From the NCBI RefSeq assembly GCF_001995255.1, contig NZ_MUZR01000050.1:43266-80018 (forward strand): 36,753 bases of DNA, in the 5' to 3' direction. Below the pieces are notes generated by a model. It did not search any database. It had not been told where the DNA came from and saw nothing but the letters and a program-made list of their open reading frames with translations. The DNA is from Thioalkalivibrio halophilus (lineage in GTDB: Bacteria; Pseudomonadota; Gammaproteobacteria; Ectothiorhodospirales; Ectothiorhodospiraceae). A program made the translations under genes and the position numbers. Position 1 is the stretch's first letter. The number at the start of each line of letters is the position of its first letter. This document shows, piece by piece, positions 34,825 to 36,753 of the stretch.

Positions 34825-36222
34825 GTGGAGTCCCTGACCAGCCGGGGTGTGTGCGTGGGCCATCACCGTTCCGACATCGATCCGAATCGCCGCCAGATCC
34901 TGCGCGCCCTGGGTGCACTGGGTCTGGCGACGCTGCCCCTGCCGGCGGCGGCCGGGGCGCGCGTCGAGCGCCTGCGCATGTCCGTGGACGGAGAAACCAC
35001 GCGTCTGGTCTTCGACATGGAGGGCGAGGCCGAGTACGAGGTGTTTCGCCTGCAGTCGCCGGAACGGCTGGTGGTGGATCTGACGAACGCCAGCACCGAT
35101 GCCAGCCTGGAGGTCAATGATCACCCGCGTTCGGTGATCGACGGCGTGCGCCACGCGCCGCGCAACGGTTCCGATCTGCGCGTGGTCCTGGATCTGCGCG
35201 AGGCCGTGAGCCCGCGCAGCTTCCAGCTGATGCCGGCTCAGGGCGCCCCGCACCGGCTGGTGCTGGACCTGACGCGCAGCGGCTCGGCGGGCACGCGGGT
35301 GGAAGCGGGGGAGGAGCGCGAACCGCGTCGCGGTCGCTCGCAGGAGGATCTGCGCGACGTGATCGTGGCCATCGATGCCGGCCACGGCGGGCATGATCCC
35401 GGCGCCATCGGGCCCAACGGCACGCGCGAGAAGGACGTGGCGCTGGAAGTGTCGCAGCGGCTTGCGGACCTGGTCGAGGATGAATGGGGCATGGAGGCGG
35501 TGATGATCCGCACCGGCGACTATTTCCTGCCCCTGCGCGAGCGCGTCAAGCGCGCCCGGGAGGCGGAGGCCGACGTGTTCATGTCGATCCACGCGGATGC
35601 CTTCCCGGACCCCGGCGTGAACGGGTCCTCGGTGTACATGCTGTCGGAGGGCGGGGCATCCAGCGAGGCCGCACGCTTCCTTGCCGAGCGCGAGAATCAG
35701 GCCGACATGCGCCTGGGCGGGGTGCCGATGAACGGCCGTGATGATTCCCTGAGCAACGTGCTGCTGGATCTGGCCCAGAGCGGCAGCCTCGAGGCCAGTT
35801 CCACCCTGGCCGAGCGGATGATCGACGAGCTGGACCGGGTGGGCAAGGTGCGTCGGCCGAAGGTCGAGCGGGCCAATTTCGCCGTGCTGCGTTCGCCGGA
35901 TGTGCCGTCCATCCTGGTCGAGTCCGGCTTCATTTCCAATCCGCAGGACGAACGTCGCCTGCGCAGCTCCAGCTACCAGCAGTCGCTGGCCGAGGCCCTG
36001 CTGACCGGCCTGCGGGCGTACTTCTCCACCCATGCGCGTCCGGGTACGCTGATCGCGGATGGCGGGGGCATGGAGCAGCACATCATCCGCCCCGGCGAGA
36101 CCCTGTCAGGGATCGCGGATCGATACAGCGTTTCCCTGTCCGATCTGCGCGCGGTCAATGGCGTCAACGGCGACACCATCTATACCGGTCAGGTCCTGGA
36201 AGTCCCCTCCCGCGGCAGCTGA
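34825..36222 (+). CDS. amiB: N-acetylmuramoyl-L-alanine amidase (AmiB/AmiC type) with LysM
   Basis: This 465-residue periplasmic enzyme splits daughter-cell peptidoglycan. A twin-arginine signal is visible (NRRQILRALGALGLATLPLP, Arg22-Arg23). An AMIN domain follows (about 50-150), then an Amidase_3 zinc domain with His187 (DAGHGGHDPG), Glu202 (TREKDVAL), His256 (MSIHADAF) and Glu366 (ILVESGFISNP). A C-terminal LysM lies at about 417-462. The start is GTG 34825; GTG codons at 34849 and 34855 would also leave the Tat motif intact, so the exact start is uncertain. It is followed by mutL, as usual. Confidence 0.94.
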   Translation: MESLTSRGVCVGHHRSDIDPNRRQILRALGALGLATLPLPAAAGARVERLRMSVDGETTRLVFDMEGEAEYEVFRLQSPERLVVDLTNASTDASLEVNDHPRSVIDGVRHAPRNGSDLRVVLDLREAVSPRSFQLMPAQGAPHRLVLDLTRSGSAGTRVEAGEEREPRRGRSQEDLRDVIVAIDAGHGGHDPGAIGPNGTREKDVALEVSQRLADLVEDEWGMEAVMIRTGDYFLPLRERVKRAREAEADVFMSIHADAFPDPGVNGSSVYMLSEGGASSEAARFLAERENQADMRLGGVPMNGRDDSLSNVLLDLAQSGSLEASSTLAERMIDELDRVGKVRRPKVERANFAVLRSPDVPSILVESGFISNPQDERRLRSSSYQQSLAEALLTGLRAYFSTHARPGTLIADGGGMEQHIIRPGETLSGIADRYSVSLSDLRAVNGVNGDTIYTGQVLEVPSRGS

Positions 36223-36230
36223 TTTCCGGT

Positions 36231-36247
36231 CCGAATCCGGGATTCGG
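36231..36247 (+). other. hairpin between amiB and mutL
   Basis: CCGAATC (36231-36237) pairs with GATTCGG (36241-36247) around a CGG loop, 8 nt after the amiB stop. No T-run follows. It may mark an mRNA end or processing site rather than a terminator, because mutL is usually co-transcribed with amiB. Confidence 0.35.
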
Positions 36248-36315
36248 CGAGCACGCACGTGCACATTCGCCGGTGTTTCCTTACCCTGCGCTCCAGTGCT
36301 TTCCCGGGACGTGAC

Positions 36316-36753
36316 GTGGGCATCCAGAAACTCTCCAATCAGCTGATCAGCCAGATCGCCGCCGGCGAGGTCATCGAGCGCCCGGCCTCGGTGGTCAAGG
36401 AGCTGGTCGAAAACGCGCTGGATGCCGGGGCCTCGCGCATCGAGGTGCGTCTGGAGCAGGGCGGGACTCGCCTGATCCGGGTGACCGACGACGGCTGTGG
36501 CATCGCGCGGGAAGAACTGCCGCTGGCGCTGTCGCGCCATGCCACCAGCAAGATCCGCAGCATGGATGACCTGGAGGCCCTGCACAGCCTGGGTTTCCGC
36601 GGCGAGGCGCTGCCGTCGGTGTCCTCGGTGGCGCGCCTGACCCTGACCTCGGCGGTGCCCGGCGAGCGCAACGCCTGGCAGCTTTCCGGGGACGGTTCCG
36701 ATGTCTTCGGCGAGGTGATGCCAGCGTCGCATCCGCCGGGCACGACGGTCGAG
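36316..36753 (+). CDS. mutL: DNA mismatch repair protein MutL, 5' part
   Basis: The first 146 codons of MutL are present and the window ends inside the gene. The GHKL ATPase domain is clear: [36 protein letters not shown] with Glu29 and Asn33, VTDDGCGI, and [16 protein letters not shown], which has Pro where Ala is common. It starts at GTG 36316, giving the canonical N-terminus. MutL couples MutS mismatch recognition to MutH or nicking. Confidence 0.95.
   Translation, partial: MGIQKLSNQLISQIAAGEVIERPASVVKELVENALDAGASRIEVRLEQGGTRLIRVTDDGCGIAREELPLALSRHATSKIRSMDDLEALHSLGFRGEALPSVSSVARLTLTSAVPGERNAWQLSGDGSDVFGEVMPASHPPGTTVE

Overview
The window is about 36.7 kb of GC-rich chromosome. Synteny blocks such as bamD/rluD/yfiH and queG/nnr/tsaE/amiB/mutL, together with the proteins themselves (TatD, PepN, class-I RluD, GlnB), point to a gammaproteobacterium. 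A Thioalkalivibrio/Ectothiorhodospiraceae-like organism is my best guess. That guess rests on gene content and base composition only, with no database search.

Layout. Positions 83-3702 hold divergent tatD and pepN. Positions 3703-3996 are an intergenic stretch packed with two families of palindromic repeats. Positions 3997-8933 form a copper-handling cluster: a His/Cys-rich exported protein, a TolC-type outer-membrane lipoprotein with a His-rich tail, a Tat-exported multicopper oxidase, CopC and CopD. A REP-type repeat region separates it from convergent tauE/safE, a small membrane protein and hemL (9064-11758, minus strand). Next come thiE and thiD (minus), a conserved-looking orphan ORF (plus), and a HAD-family phosphatase (minus).

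Positions 14631-24333 form a defence island, entirely on the minus strand. It holds a four-gene SMC-type Wadjet anti-plasmid system of the DUF2397/DUF2398/TIGR02680/DUF2399 class (JetA, JetB, JetC, JetD) and a vapBC toxin-antitoxin pair. A Uma2-family (PD-(D/E)XK fold) putative nuclease gene lies between jetC and jetD. jetA-jetB-jetC have overlapping start/stop codons, while uma2 and jetD follow after gaps of 77 and 97 nt. The extra nuclease inside a Wadjet operon is the most interesting observation in the window. vapBC has its own promoter-like sequence overlapped by a perfect 9+9 bp inverted repeat.

From 24498 the housekeeping chromosome resumes: sucC-sucD-nadE-glnB (plus), bamD (minus) divergent from rluD-yfiH (plus), queG (minus), and nnr-tsaE-amiB-mutL (plus). 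mutL is cut by the window end. Several genes are tightly coupled by ATGA or TGATG overlaps, and yfiH and queG share one CTAG as their two stop codons.

No tRNA, rRNA, CRISPR array, transposase, integrase or plasmid origin was recognised. All function calls are from reading motifs and gene order. No homology search was run.
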